Assembly: GCF_000428825.1 (NCBI RefSeq)
Contig: NZ_AUAR01000002.1
Location: 62,001 to 126,000 of the forward strand
Reading direction: 5' to 3'
From: Desulfomicrobium escambiense DSM 10707
GTDB lineage: Bacteria > Desulfobacterota > Desulfovibrionia > Desulfovibrionales > Desulfomicrobiaceae
Length of the DNA: 64,000 nucleotides
In this document: in pieces, positions 33,654-43,134 of the stretch
Layout: each line of letters begins with the position of its first letter
Numbering within the stretch: the first letter of the stretch is position 1
Translations under genes and position numbers: made by a program
The notes under the pieces: generated by a model
What the model saw: only the letters and a program-made list of their open reading frames with translations
Told to the model about the DNA's origin: nothing
Database searches by the model: none

Positions 33654-36164
33654 TCACGCGTACAGACTGCAGATCAGCAGGCGCAGGGAGCGCGCCAGAG
33701 CTTCGCATTCAACGGATGGAATCTTCTCACCGCCTTCGCGGATGTGCAGGATGTCCATGGCCTTGTCCTTCTGCGTGGCGATTTTGGCGAAAATGAGATC
33801 GATACCGAGCCGGTAGAGGGAAAGGGACACCGTGGCCAGCAATCCGGGTACGTCCGGTGCCTGGATGGAAAGGACTGTGTGGAAGTCCGAAGCGTCGTTG
33901 TCGAAGTCGACGCGCACCAGTTCCGGGTCCAGGGCGAAGACCTTCTTCAGGCGCTGCGGGACCTGCACGGGCAGCCGGTCGAGTTCGGTTTCGTCGCGAA
34001 AGAGCCGCTCGAGGGTTGAACGGCAGGCCTGCACGGTTTCGTCGGCATAAAGTGGATCAAGGGGCTCCGTGACCCAAAAAACGTCGACGACGGTCCTGTC
34101 GTCCCAGACGCAGAGCTCGGCCGCCAGGACGGACAAGCCGTGCCGGGACAAGGCGGAACAGACGCGGGCGAAAAGTCCGGGCCTGTCCGTGGAGACGAGG
34201 GTCAGGCGCAGGGATTTCGTGCTGGTCTTGTGCTCCCAGGCGAATTGGAACGGCGGGGCATCCTGGCGCCGGGCGAAACTGCGGACAAGTTCAATATGCT
34301 CGACGATGCGCCGGGGACTTGTCTGCATCAGATAGCGCGGAGGCATGAGGCCGAGATAGCGCTCGAACTCGGCAACGGAGAAGTGCCCCGGCCGCTGGGC
34401 TCGCAGGGAATCGCGAAGGCGGCTCAGCCGGTGGACGCGGTTGTCCTCGGACAGGAAACCGTATTCGAGTACGCGGCAGGTCTTGAAATACGTTTCGCGC
34501 AGCAGGTTCTCGATCCAGGGAGTCCAGGCCTTGGGTCCCGTGGCCATGGAGTCGGCCCAGGTCAGCAGGGTCAGCAGGCGCAGGCGCCGCACGTCGCCGA
34601 GTTTGGCGGCCAAGCCGTGAATGACGGACTCCTCGCCCAGGTCGCGCCGCGTTGCCGTGTGCACGAGCAGCAGATGGTGTTCGACGAGAAAGGCGCACTC
34701 TGCGGCAAATGCGGCGTCAAAGCCGAGGCGGGGCAGGATGATGCGGGTCATTTCAGCGCCCTTGCGGGCGTGGTCGTCGTCTCCCTTGGCGATGTCGTGG
34801 AGCAGGGCCGCCCAGCGCAGGCAGGGATCATCGCTCAGGTCGGCCAGATCGTCGCCGAGGAATTCGTGCCCGGCGTCGAAAGATGCGAGCTGCCTGACTG
34901 TTTCGACCAGATGCGGCCCGGCCGGCAGCTTGTGGTATGCGTCGAACTGGACGAGATTTTCGATGCCGCCGAACTCGGGCAGAAAGCTGCGCAGAAAACC
35001 GACTTCAAGCATCTGTTCCAACGCACTGGCTGCGGTCGCTCCGCACAGGATTTCCCCAAAGCGTCCGGCAATGACCCGTGGCCAGCCGGTATCGGGAGCC
35101 AGCTCGGCCAGGCGTTCCTGAATGATGCGCCGGGTCTGCCAGCCGATGGGCACGCCCGTCTGGGCACTGTGCCGAAAGAGTTCCAGGATGTTGGCCGGAT
35201 CGGCCACCAGTACGGAAAAATCGAGCCCAACGTCCCCACCTGCAACAGCGCTTCCGGCGCACAGTGCTTGGGCCTTGCCCAGACAGAGGCGGCAGAGCAG
35301 GCTGATTTCGGACATGGCCCTGTGCAGGTCCGACAGGAAACGCTCGACCGCGCACCTGCCGCTGCTCGGGCCATAGCCGAGGGCGCTGGCCAATTCGGGT
35401 TGAATCTCCAGGTGCAAGGTGTCGTTCTTGCGCCGGGACAGGCGATGCAGGGCGCTCCTGACACGCGAGAGAAAAACGGCGTCCTGAGCAAGCGCACGAA
35501 TTTCGGACTCCGACAGAAAGGGCGGATGCTCCCCGTTGCCGCGCCAGACAGCATCAAGCCAGTGCATGGTCTGCAGATCCCGTTGCCCTCCCCTGCCCTC
35601 TTTGAGATTCGGGGACAGGAGTTGGGAGGTGTCGCCGAAGCGCTGGTGACGCTCCTCGTGCCGCCCGGACAGCCAGTGGACCAGCGCGGGGCGAACCGGC
35701 CGAACCAGGTCGCGCAGCACTCGCCGCTGGAACCGCTCGAAATCCTCCGCAACGCCGTAAAGCAGCCGCGCGTCAAGAAGGGAACAGAGCACCTCGTAGT
35801 CCGACCCGGCCAGGGAGATGGTTTCGGACACGGTCCTGATGCCATGCCCCACGTCAAAGCCGCTGTCCCAAAGGGGAAGGAATATGGCGGAGGCCAGGGC
35901 TTCGGAATCCGCCGCGCCTGGCCCCTTTTCATGGGCTTCAGGCAGGCAGACGAGCACGTCTATGTCCGAAAAGGGATAGAGTTCCCCGCGACCATACCCC
36001 CCGACAGCGAGGAGCAAGAAGGGGCCGGCGTCGGGCGCGTTAGTCTCGCAGACCCCGTGAATCCAGGCGTCGACCTGAAGGGAAAACCACGCAGGGGAAT
36101 GCGTATGGTCTGCTTCCCCTGCGCGGTAGGCATCGCGGGCCTGTCGCAATGATTCGATGGTCAT
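33654..36164 (-). CDS. glnD: [Protein-PII] uridylyltransferase / uridylyl-removing enzyme
   Basis: Nitrogen sensor that uridylylates PII at low glutamine and de-uridylylates it at high glutamine. The 836-aa protein has the nucleotidyltransferase motif VGGYGRGELYPFSDIDVLV near residue 55, an HD domain (LLHDIAKGDDDHARKGAEM), and two C-terminal ACT domains (LVSTDRPGLFARVCSALSRHG and IQAPDVPGLLATVSLSLYRLG). Last gene of amt-glnB-glnD. The ribosome site before ATG 36164 is weak, so it may depend on translational coupling. Confidence 0.95.
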   Translation of the reverse strand: MTIESLRQARDAYRAGEADHTHSPAWFSLQVDAWIHGVCETNAPDAGPFLLLAVGGYGRGELYPFSDIDVLVCLPEAHEKGPGAADSEALASAIFLPLWDSGFDVGHGIRTVSETISLAGSDYEVLCSLLDARLLYGVAEDFERFQRRVLRDLVRPVRPALVHWLSGRHEERHQRFGDTSQLLSPNLKEGRGGQRDLQTMHWLDAVWRGNGEHPPFLSESEIRALAQDAVFLSRVRSALHRLSRRKNDTLHLEIQPELASALGYGPSSGRCAVERFLSDLHRAMSEISLLCRLCLGKAQALCAGSAVAGGDVGLDFSVLVADPANILELFRHSAQTGVPIGWQTRRIIQERLAELAPDTGWPRVIAGRFGEILCGATAASALEQMLEVGFLRSFLPEFGGIENLVQFDAYHKLPAGPHLVETVRQLASFDAGHEFLGDDLADLSDDPCLRWAALLHDIAKGDDDHARKGAEMTRIILPRLGFDAAFAAECAFLVEHHLLLVHTATRRDLGEESVIHGLAAKLGDVRRLRLLTLLTWADSMATGPKAWTPWIENLLRETYFKTCRVLEYGFLSEDNRVHRLSRLRDSLRAQRPGHFSVAEFERYLGLMPPRYLMQTSPRRIVEHIELVRSFARRQDAPPFQFAWEHKTSTKSLRLTLVSTDRPGLFARVCSALSRHGLSVLAAELCVWDDRTVVDVFWVTEPLDPLYADETVQACRSTLERLFRDETELDRLPVQVPQRLKKVFALDPELVRVDFDNDASDFHTVLSIQAPDVPGLLATVSLSLYRLGIDLIFAKIATQKDKAMDILHIREGGEKIPSVECEALARSLRLLICSLYA

Positions 36165-36200
36165 GGGGTGAAGGAGCGGGAGGTCGTCCCGCCCCTGCGG

Positions 36201-36539
36201 CTAGAGGGCCGAAGCGCCGGACTCGCCGGTGCGGATGCGGATGGCGTTGTCGATAGTCGAGACGAAGATCTTGCCGTCGCCGATCTTGCCGGTCTTGGCC
36301 GCGGTCTGGATGACGTCGAGGGCCTGGTCGAGGATCTCGTCGTCGATGACGATCTCGATCTTGACCTTGGACACGAAGTCGACCTGATACTCGGCTCCGC
36401 GGTACACTTCCTTGTGGCCGCGCTGGCGGCCGAAGCCTTTGACCTCCGTCACGGTCATGCCCTGGATGCCCATGCCCGTCAGGGCTTCCTTGATCTCGTC
36501 AAGCTTGTACGGCCTGGTGATTATTTCCACTCGTTTCAT
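36201..36539 (-). CDS. glnB: Nitrogen regulatory protein PII (uridylylatable)
   Basis: Trimeric PII signal protein, 112 aa. The T-loop reads [19 protein letters not shown], with Tyr51 (the uridylylation site) at exactly position 51. It binds ATP/2-oxoglutarate and controls Amt and glutamine synthetase-type targets. It follows amt with 22 bases between and is followed by glnD, its modifying enzyme. Confidence 0.95.
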   Translation of the reverse strand: MKRVEIITRPYKLDEIKEALTGMGIQGMTVTEVKGFGRQRGHKEVYRGAEYQVDFVSKVKIEIVIDDEILDQALDVIQTAAKTGKIGDGKIFVSTIDNAIRIRTGESGASAL

Positions 36540-36561
36540 GATTCCTCCAAAAGGTTGCCCG

Positions 36562-37779
36562 TTAGGCCTGATAGGCGGATTCGCTGTGCAGAGCCACGTC
36601 CAGACCGGCTTCTTCCTCTTCCTCGGTCACGCGCAGCGGCGTGATGGCGCTGACAATTTTCAGCAGAGCATAGGTCACGGTGAAAGAAAAGGCCAAGGTC
36701 GCCACCACGGACACGAACTGAATCCAGAGCTGGCCGGGGTTGCCGTAGAAAAGGCCGTCTGCGCCGGCGGCGTTGACCGCCTTGGTGGCGAAGAGGCCCG
36801 TGGCCAGTGCGCCCCAGATGCCGCCGATGCCGTGAATGCCAACCACGTCGAGACTGTCGTCGAACCCGAAGCGGGATTTGAGGCTCACGCCAAAGTAGCA
36901 GAAGATGCCCGCGCCAAGGCCGATGAGCACCGAGGGGATGACGCCGACAAAACCGGCCGCCGGGGTGATGGCCACCAAACCGGCCACGGCGCCAGAGGCC
37001 GCGCCCAGGGTCGTGGGCTTGCCGTGAAGCTTCCACTCCACGAAGAGCCAGGCCAGCATGGCCGTGGCCGCCGCCATGTGCGTGGTCACGAAGGCGCTGC
37101 CAGCCAGCTCGTTGGCGGCCAGGGCGCTGCCGGCGTTGAAGCCGAACCAGCCGAACCACAGCAGGGCCGTGCCAATCATGGTCATGGGCAGATTGTGCGG
37201 CAGGAAGGAGCGCTTGCCCCAGCCCTTGCGCTTGCCGATGACCAGGGCCGCGGCCAGGGCGGCGCTGGCGGAACTCATGTGCACGACGGCCCCGCCGGCG
37301 AAGTCCAGGGCGCCCATCTTGAACATCCAGCCCCCGCCCCAGACCCAGTGGCACAGCGGGGCGTACACGAACGTGCACCACAGGACGATGAAGATGAGGA
37401 AGGCCGAGAAGCGCATGCGCTCGGCAAAGGCGCCGGTGATGAGCGCCGGCGTGATGATGGCGAACATGCACTGGAAGATCATGAAGACCATGTGCGGCAG
37501 GTTGGTGGCGATGGACTCGTGAGGCTGCATGCCCACGCCGGACAGGGCCAGGAAGTCCAGCCCGCCGATGAGTCCGTTCAGGTCAGTGCCGAAGGACAGG
37601 GAATAGCCCCAGAACATCCAGACCAGGGAAATGACGCCGATGGCTGCGAAACTCTGCATCATGGTGCCAAGGGCGTTCTTGGAACGGGTCATGCCCGCAT
37701 AGAACAGGGCCAGCCCGGGGGTCATGAACATGACCAAGGCGGCGCAGACAATTATAAAAGCGGTATCGGTCGGATTCAC
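36562..37779 (-). CDS. amt: Ammonium transporter Amt
   Basis: Trimeric ammonium channel, 405 aa, with about 11 membrane segments. It has the Amt signature [20 protein letters not shown] and the twin histidine context, with [16 protein letters not shown] near the C-terminus. It starts with GTG 37779, preceded by a strong GGAGGTGCTTT site. A sigma-54 promoter lies 28 bases upstream. The short C-terminal tail is the likely PII contact. First gene of amt-glnB-glnD. Confidence 0.95.
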   Translation of the reverse strand: MNPTDTAFIIVCAALVMFMTPGLALFYAGMTRSKNALGTMMQSFAAIGVISLVWMFWGYSLSFGTDLNGLIGGLDFLALSGVGMQPHESIATNLPHMVFMIFQCMFAIITPALITGAFAERMRFSAFLIFIVLWCTFVYAPLCHWVWGGGWMFKMGALDFAGGAVVHMSSASAALAAALVIGKRKGWGKRSFLPHNLPMTMIGTALLWFGWFGFNAGSALAANELAGSAFVTTHMAAATAMLAWLFVEWKLHGKPTTLGAASGAVAGLVAITPAAGFVGVIPSVLIGLGAGIFCYFGVSLKSRFGFDDSLDVVGIHGIGGIWGALATGLFATKAVNAAGADGLFYGNPGQLWIQFVSVVATLAFSFTVTYALLKIVSAITPLRVTEEEEEAGLDVALHSESAYQA

Positions 37780-37806
37780 AAAGCACCTCCATTTTTGTCG
37801 ATGCTA

Positions 37807-37822
37807 AGCAAGGCCGATGCCA
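37807..37822 (-). promoter_or_regulatory. Sigma-54 promoter of amt-glnB-glnD
   Basis: On the minus strand TGGCATCGGCCTTGCT, with GG and GC spaced by 10, matches the -24/-12 consensus well. It lies 28 bases before the GTG start, typical of NtrC-dependent nitrogen promoters. Confidence 0.78.
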
Positions 37823-38378
37823 ACGAAAAAACATATTCAATTACAGCATGATGCCATTGCTCGGGCTGACCGCGGCCATACGAGAAGATACAATTTCGTG
37901 CAGCAATACACCGCAAATTTCCTTTTTTGCAAAAAAACTTCCCGGATACGGCACCAAGAAATGTAATAATACACATTTTCGTAGCCTGGCCCGAACTCAA
38001 AATTCATCAATTGCCATTTCACGCGGGCAGAACACGGAGCGACAACCGCCAACACGAAACAGGACGCCACGAAATCGTGAAATACCGAAGGGACGAGCCG
38101 GAAAGCCATAAGAAAACGAAGAAAGGACAAGCCAGAAGCGAACAATTATGTAATACAAAAATGATAATTTTATAAGTCTCTGATATTATGTAAATATTTA
38201 ATCTACACGAAAAAGAAGCGTCCACAAATTACGCAAAAATAAGCCGTTAGCGACATATTAAACATTATTGTAAATTATGGCTAAATAAACAGGCGATTTC
38301 ATCAAGAAAAATAACAAATACCGCAGACAAAGCCGAGTCAGTATAAAAAATAATCATAAAAACAGCAGGTTGGGAAAC
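37823..38378. other. AT-rich divergent spacer between the two amt operons
   Basis: A 650-bp non-coding stretch (37780-38432), distinctly AT-rich from about 38110 to 38370 compared with the GC-rich surroundings. It contains long A/T runs and short direct and inverted repeats. I see no ORF with family features and no RNA gene. It may hold NtrC or other enhancer sites and bent DNA, but none was clearly recognised. Confidence 0.6.
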
Positions 38379-38394
38379 TGGCATCCTCCGTGCT
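38379..38394 (+). promoter_or_regulatory. Sigma-54 promoter of the second amt-PII operon
   Basis: TGGCATCCTCCGTGCT has GG and GC spaced by 10 and lies 38 bases before the ATG at 38433. It mirrors the one for the minus-strand operon. Confidence 0.72.
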
Positions 38395-38432
38395 TTGCGT
38401 GGGTATCAACACTCACCACCACGGAGGACATC

Positions 38433-39815
38433 ATGTACGCGGCAACCAGACAAACATCGACCCTGCTCAGACCAAAAGTCTGGGCTCTGACCCTACTCCT
38501 GGCAACCATTACCCCGACCCTGGCGTTCGCCGAAGGGGAGGCCCTGTCCCAGTCCAACGCGAACCTGCTGTGGACTCTGGTGGCGGCCATCCTGGTCATG
38601 TTCATGCAGGCCGGATTCGCGCTGGTGGAGATGGGCTTCGCACGCGCCAAGAACGCCGGCAACATCCTGATGAAGAACCTGCTCGACTTCGCGGCCGGGC
38701 AGCCCGCCTTCTTCCTGCTGGGTTTTGGACTGATGTTCGGGCAGGACATCGGCGGCTTCATCGGATCGAGCGGATTCATCCTGGCCGGCAACGACCCGAC
38801 CAGCGACGCGGGGATGTGGAACCTGACCTTCTGGTTTTTCCAGTCCGTGTTCGCGGCCACATCGGCAACCATCATCTCCGGCGGCATCGCCGAGCGCACG
38901 AAATTTTCAGCCTACATCATCGTCAGCGTCGTGGTCTCGGCCGTCATCTACCCCATCTCCGGGCACTGGGCCTGGGGCTCCCTGTGGGGCGCGGGGGAAC
39001 TCGGCAAGGGCTGGCTTGAAACCATGGGCTTCATCGACTTCGCCGGCTCCACCGTGGTCCACTCGGTTGGCGGCTGGATGGCCCTGGCAGGAGCCATGGT
39101 CCTAGGCCCGCGCATCGGCAAGTACTCCCCCGACGGCAAGGCCAAGGCCATCCCAGGCCACAACATCCCCATGGCCGGCCTGGGCGTGTTCATCCTCTGG
39201 TTCGGCTGGTTCGGCTTCAACCCCGGCAGCACCACGGCCGTCAATGGCGCCATCGGCTACATCGCGGTCAACACCAGCCTGGCCGGCTGTATGGGCACTC
39301 TTGGCGCCATGATCTACGCCTGGATCAAGCACGGCAAGCCTGACACCTCCATGGCCTTGAACGGCGCCCTGGCCGGGCTGGTGGCCATCACCGCCGGCTG
39401 CTACGAAGTCTCCCCCGTCGGCTCGCTGGTCATCGGCTTCCTGGCTGGCATCCTGGTCGTCGTGTCCCTGGAATTCATCGACCAGGTCCTGAAGATCGAC
39501 GACCCGGTCGGCGCATCGTCCGTGCACGGCGTGTGCGGCATGTTCGGCACGATCATGGTCGGCTTCTTCGCGGCCCCCGGCTACGGCTCAAGCATCGGCC
39601 TGCTCTACGGCGGCGGCACGGACCTCATCGTCACCCAGATCATCGGCGCGGCGGCGGTCTTCGCCTGGGCGTTCGGCGCAGGCCTGATCCTCTTCTACCT
39701 CCTGAAAGTGACCATCGGCATCCGCGTCACGCAGGAAGAGGAACTCAAAGGCCTGGATATCACCGAACACGGCATGGAATCCTACAACGGCTTCCAGATC
39801 TTCACCAACGAATAA
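38433..39815 (+). CDS. amt: Ammonium transporter Amt (second copy)
   Basis: A 460-aa Amt-family channel with a signal-peptide-like N-terminus (LLRPKVWALTLLLATITPTLAFAEG), unlike the first Amt. Core segments include [40 protein letters not shown] and DDPVGASSVHGVCGMFGT. CGGAGGACATC precedes the ATG. It is followed 13 bases later by a PII gene. The two amt genes are distinct paralogues, not copies from a recent duplication. Confidence 0.94.
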   Translation: MYAATRQTSTLLRPKVWALTLLLATITPTLAFAEGEALSQSNANLLWTLVAAILVMFMQAGFALVEMGFARAKNAGNILMKNLLDFAAGQPAFFLLGFGLMFGQDIGGFIGSSGFILAGNDPTSDAGMWNLTFWFFQSVFAATSATIISGGIAERTKFSAYIIVSVVVSAVIYPISGHWAWGSLWGAGELGKGWLETMGFIDFAGSTVVHSVGGWMALAGAMVLGPRIGKYSPDGKAKAIPGHNIPMAGLGVFILWFGWFGFNPGSTTAVNGAIGYIAVNTSLAGCMGTLGAMIYAWIKHGKPDTSMALNGALAGLVAITAGCYEVSPVGSLVIGFLAGILVVVSLEFIDQVLKIDDPVGASSVHGVCGMFGTIMVGFFAAPGYGSSIGLLYGGGTDLIVTQIIGAAAVFAWAFGAGLILFYLLKVTIGIRVTQEEELKGLDITEHGMESYNGFQIFTNE

Positions 39816-39828
39816 GGGAGAAACGACC

Positions 39829-40170
39829 ATGAAACTCGTCATCGCATACATCCGGCCCGAGTGCCTGAACGCGGTCAAGCAAGAGCTGTATTCCAGGAAG
39901 ATCTACAACATGTCCGTGACCAACGTGCTCGGCAGCGGCCGCCAGAAGGGCTTCACCGAAACCTACCGCGGCGTGGTCATGGAAGTGAACCTGCTGAAGA
40001 AGGTCCGCCTGGAGATCGGCGTCAACGACGACTTCGCCGAACAGGCCGTGGAAGCCATCAACGCGGGCGCCCGCACCGGCAAGGAAGGGGACGGCGTGAT
40101 CTTCGTCCTCGAATGCGGCGCCGCCATCCGCATCCGCACCCAGGAGACGGGCCCGGCCGCCATGGGCTAG
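39829..40170 (+). CDS. PII-family protein lacking Tyr51
   Basis: A 113-aa PII-family protein. Typical start (MKLVIAYIRPECLNAVKQEL) and C-terminus (AAIRIRTQE). The T-loop reads GRQKGFTETYRGVVMEVNLL: position 51 is Met, not Tyr, with Val at 49 and 50. It therefore cannot be uridylylated by GlnD at the usual site. The gene follows the second amt and the promoter is sigma-54 type, so it should be nitrogen-regulated. It probably controls the neighbouring Amt directly, which is inference. Confidence 0.92.
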   Translation: MKLVIAYIRPECLNAVKQELYSRKIYNMSVTNVLGSGRQKGFTETYRGVVMEVNLLKKVRLEIGVNDDFAEQAVEAINAGARTGKEGDGVIFVLECGAAIRIRTQETGPAAMG

Positions 40171-40192
40171 ATCACCATCCGGCATACCGATG

Positions 40193-40223
40193 AAAAAGGG
40201 GAGGCCCAAGACCTCCCCTTTTT
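40193..40223. terminator. Bidirectional terminator between the PII and radical SAM genes
   Basis: AAAAAGGGGAGG, loop CCCAAGA and CCTCCCCTTTTT form a GC-rich stem with T runs on both strands. It stops the plus-strand amt-PII operon, and the radical SAM stop codon on the minus strand abuts its edge. Confidence 0.9.
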
Positions 40224-41521
40224 CATTGCAGGCAGGCGAAGCCCCCGCCGGACCAGGGGCAGATGCCGCAGGGCACGGTCTGCCCGTAGCAATCCTTCTC
40301 GAACGGTCCCGGAAAGCCCTGCACGTGGTCGCACGGGGCCACGCTGCAATCGCCGCAGCGGGCAAATTCCTCTTTGCGGGCCTCGTCGCGAAAACGCGTG
40401 AACGCCTCCCCGTTCCAAACCGCCACGGGGTCGTCCTGCGGGACCGAGCCGAAACGGCGCTGCCGCACGCGGATCTCCTGTCCGGCGGGCCAGGCCGAAT
40501 AGCTGTGCCAGAGAAAATAGCACGGAGCCAGGGCCCCGTCGCAGGCCACGAACATGCTCGGCTCGCTGACGAAGGGACACTCGCGCGGCTCGCGGGCCGC
40601 AATCTCCGGCAGATCCAGGCGCACGCCCCGCTCCCGAGCCACCTCGGCTGCGCGGGCAAAGGATGCACGCACCCGCTCCATCCTGTCGAAATCAACGCGC
40701 ATGACGTTGGGCAGGCTGAACTGCAGCCCCCGACGCAGTGCGTCCTCCTTCATGGCCAGGATGATGTCCACCTGGCGCTGCTGCTGTGGCGTGCGGAAGA
40801 CGGCATAGAAGGCCTGGTACGAATGCGAGACGTCCAGCCCTTCGGCATCGAAGGTTTTTTCCCATTCGCGGTAGAAATCCAGGCACCGCTGGGAAACGGA
40901 AACGTAAAGGCTCTGGTCCGCATCGGCCGCGTTGTAGGGCAGGACATGGGAGACGATGACAAATTCGGCAGCGCGATCGGCGCACCAGGCCACCATGTCC
41001 GGCAGCGCCGCATGGGTCTGGACGTTGACCACGGTCTGGGCACCCAGGGACAGGGGGCGGGAGCCCTGACGCGCCGCGGCTTCGCGCATCATGTCGAAAG
41101 CACGGGCCACGCGGCCTAGCTCCGAACCGGCCCTGAAGCGTCCGAGTTCGTCAGGGTCCGGCGAGTCCACGGAAAAGCAGATGCGGTCGAGTCCTGCGCC
41201 CATGAGCCGGTCGGCCAGAAGCGGCGTCAGCAGCATCCCGTTGGACTGGAATCCAATGGAACAACCCTGCGGAACCCTGGCCCTGGCGAAGGCGATGAAC
41301 GACGCCAGTTCCGGGTGGAGCATGGATTCGCCCACGCCGTTCAGGTTCAAGGTGTCGAGATGCGGAAAAACCGGGGTCAGGGCCTCGAAGGCCCGGCGAT
41401 CCATGAGGGCGTCGGCGCACTCCCAGCCGGAGGAGTGCTTGACGCACATGGCGCAGCGCAGGTTGCACAGGGTGGCAAGCTCCACGTAGAGCTTGCGGGG
41501 GGCGGATATGGTCGGTTGCAT
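40223..41521 (-). CDS. Radical SAM/SPASM-domain protein
   Basis: A 432-aa radical SAM enzyme with the CxxxCxxC cluster in the segment LATLCNLRCAMCVKHSSGWEC. The C-terminal SPASM-like region has cysteines in CPFV, CDGALAPCYF, CGDCSVAPCDHV and DCYGQTVPCGICPW, enough for two auxiliary clusters. The substrate is not identifiable. ATG 41521 is preferred over a GTG 17 codons upstream. It follows the MocR-type regulator by 57 bases and is probably in its operon. Confidence 0.8.
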   Translation of the reverse strand: MQPTISAPRKLYVELATLCNLRCAMCVKHSSGWECADALMDRRAFEALTPVFPHLDTLNLNGVGESMLHPELASFIAFARARVPQGCSIGFQSNGMLLTPLLADRLMGAGLDRICFSVDSPDPDELGRFRAGSELGRVARAFDMMREAAARQGSRPLSLGAQTVVNVQTHAALPDMVAWCADRAAEFVIVSHVLPYNAADADQSLYVSVSQRCLDFYREWEKTFDAEGLDVSHSYQAFYAVFRTPQQQRQVDIILAMKEDALRRGLQFSLPNVMRVDFDRMERVRASFARAAEVARERGVRLDLPEIAAREPRECPFVSEPSMFVACDGALAPCYFLWHSYSAWPAGQEIRVRQRRFGSVPQDDPVAVWNGEAFTRFRDEARKEEFARCGDCSVAPCDHVQGFPGPFEKDCYGQTVPCGICPWSGGGFACLQ

Positions 41522-41578
41522 GGAAGCTTCATTGAACACCGCCGGGGCAGCGTCAATAGCCCAAAATGACACAGGAGC

Positions 41579-43009
41579 TCACGCGCCGCCGGGCACCATC
41601 CCATGTACCAAGGCCCCCAGCCGCTCGATCCCCCGGGCCACCTCGTCGGACCATGGGTTGCCGCAGTTGAGGCGCACATGGCCGGCGAAGCGGTCCTGGG
41701 TGGCGAAGATGGTGCCCGGCGCGATGCCTATGCCCTCCTCCCGGGCGCGGTACATGAGTTCCACCGAATCCACGCCTCGCGGCAGCTCGACCCACAGTAC
41801 TCCGCCCCCCTCGGGCCTGGCCACGCGCGTGCCTTCGGGGAAGGTGCGGCCCACGTGCAGCTGCATGGCCTGGGTCTGCTCGCGCAGGGTCCGGCGCAGG
41901 GCGCGCAGGTGGCGGTCGTAGCGCCCCTCGCGCAGGTAGGCGGCCACGGTCTCCTGGGTCACGGTGGCCGAGCAGACGTTGGTCGTGGCCTTGACCTCGT
42001 AGGCCTCGCGGTAGAAGCGGCCGGGCATGATCCAGCCGATGCGGTAGCCCGGGCACAGCGTCTTGGAGAAGGACGAGCACAGGACCACGAGCCCGTCCTG
42101 GTCGTACATCTTGAAAACCGAGGGGCGGGTCGGCCCGAAGTGCAGGTCCCCGGCCACGTCGTCCTCGATGAGTGGGATGCCGCGGGCTGCCAGCAGCCTG
42201 ACGATCTCGGCCTTGGCCTCGTCCGGGGTCAGGGAGCCGTCGGGGTTGTTGAAATTGGGAGTGAAGATGCAGGCCCGGATGTCGAAACGCCCCAGGGCCC
42301 GCTCCACGTCGGCGGGCTGCACGCCGTGCCGCGGGTGTGACGGTATCTCGATGGAGCGCACGCCCTGATTCTCCAGGAGCTGCTGGAAGCAGAAGTAGGA
42401 CGGGGCCTGGATGAGCACGTTGTCGCCGGGCCGGACCAGGCTGCGCACGGCCACGTGCAGGGCTTCCAGGGCGCCGCAGGTGATGATGATCTCCTCGGGC
42501 CGCACGTCCAGGCCGGCCTGGGCCGCACGCAGGGACAGCTGACGGCGCAGCTCCGGGCTGCCCTCCACGGGCAGGTAGGCCACCTGCCGCTTGGGGTCCT
42601 CCCGCGACAGCCGCGCCGCGACCTTGGCCAGCTCGCGGTACGGCAGCAGATCCTCGGACGGGCAGTTGATGCCCAGGGGCAGAAGCTCGCGGTCGCCCAC
42701 GGTCTCCAGCACCGAGGAGATCAGTTCGCTGCGGTTGATGGTATGGGGCCGCAGCACGGGCCGCGGCGGCCGCGGGGTGGGGGGAAGCTCCTGCACGTCG
42801 CGGCGCACGAAAAACCCGGACCGCGGCCGCGACTCGATGACCCCCTTGCGCTCCAGCTCGGCGTAGGCCTGCAGCACCGTACTGACGGCCACCCGGCTGC
42901 GCAGGCTGACATGACGCAAGGAAGGCAGCCGCGCCCCCGGCCCGAGGGTGCCCGAAGCGATCTGCTGCATGAGGTTCTGTTCGATCTGACGGTATCTGAA
43001 ATCTTCCAT
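41579..43009 (-). CDS. MocR/PdxR-type regulator (GntR HTH + aminotransferase fold)
   Basis: A 476-aa transcription regulator with an N-terminal GntR-type winged helix (QIEQNLMQQIASGTLGPGARL, LRSRVAVSTVLQAYAELERKG) and a PLP-binding fold-type-I aminotransferase-like domain (TCGALEALHVAVRSL, FNNPDGSLTPDEAKA, SSFSKTLCPGYRIGW with the PLP Lys). MocR-type proteins usually sense an amino acid or PLP and control adjacent genes. It is divergent from azlCD and an aminotransferase. The ATG at 43009 fits the ribosome site better than the one at 43015. Confidence 0.9.
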   Translation of the reverse strand: MEDFRYRQIEQNLMQQIASGTLGPGARLPSLRHVSLRSRVAVSTVLQAYAELERKGVIESRPRSGFFVRRDVQELPPTPRPPRPVLRPHTINRSELISSVLETVGDRELLPLGINCPSEDLLPYRELAKVAARLSREDPKRQVAYLPVEGSPELRRQLSLRAAQAGLDVRPEEIIITCGALEALHVAVRSLVRPGDNVLIQAPSYFCFQQLLENQGVRSIEIPSHPRHGVQPADVERALGRFDIRACIFTPNFNNPDGSLTPDEAKAEIVRLLAARGIPLIEDDVAGDLHFGPTRPSVFKMYDQDGLVVLCSSFSKTLCPGYRIGWIMPGRFYREAYEVKATTNVCSATVTQETVAAYLREGRYDRHLRALRRTLREQTQAMQLHVGRTFPEGTRVARPEGGGVLWVELPRGVDSVELMYRAREEGIGIAPGTIFATQDRFAGHVRLNCGNPWSDEVARGIERLGALVHGMVPGGA

Positions 43010-43134
43010 ACCCATGTCCTCGCGAGTGACTCGCTGTCTGTCTCCGACAAAGCCGTCTTCAGCAAATGATCGTTTCTCCAGAAGCTGCACGGGAATCCAT
43101 GCCTTTCCGTCTTCCCATCCACCGCCCTGCCGCA

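Noticed and set aside
33650..33665. CGTTTCACGCGTACAG as a parS site
   Set aside because: Left half matches but the right half does not, and it lacks the shared 14-mer.
37848..38225. Short ORFs in the AT-rich spacer
   Set aside because: No good start sites or recognisable protein features.
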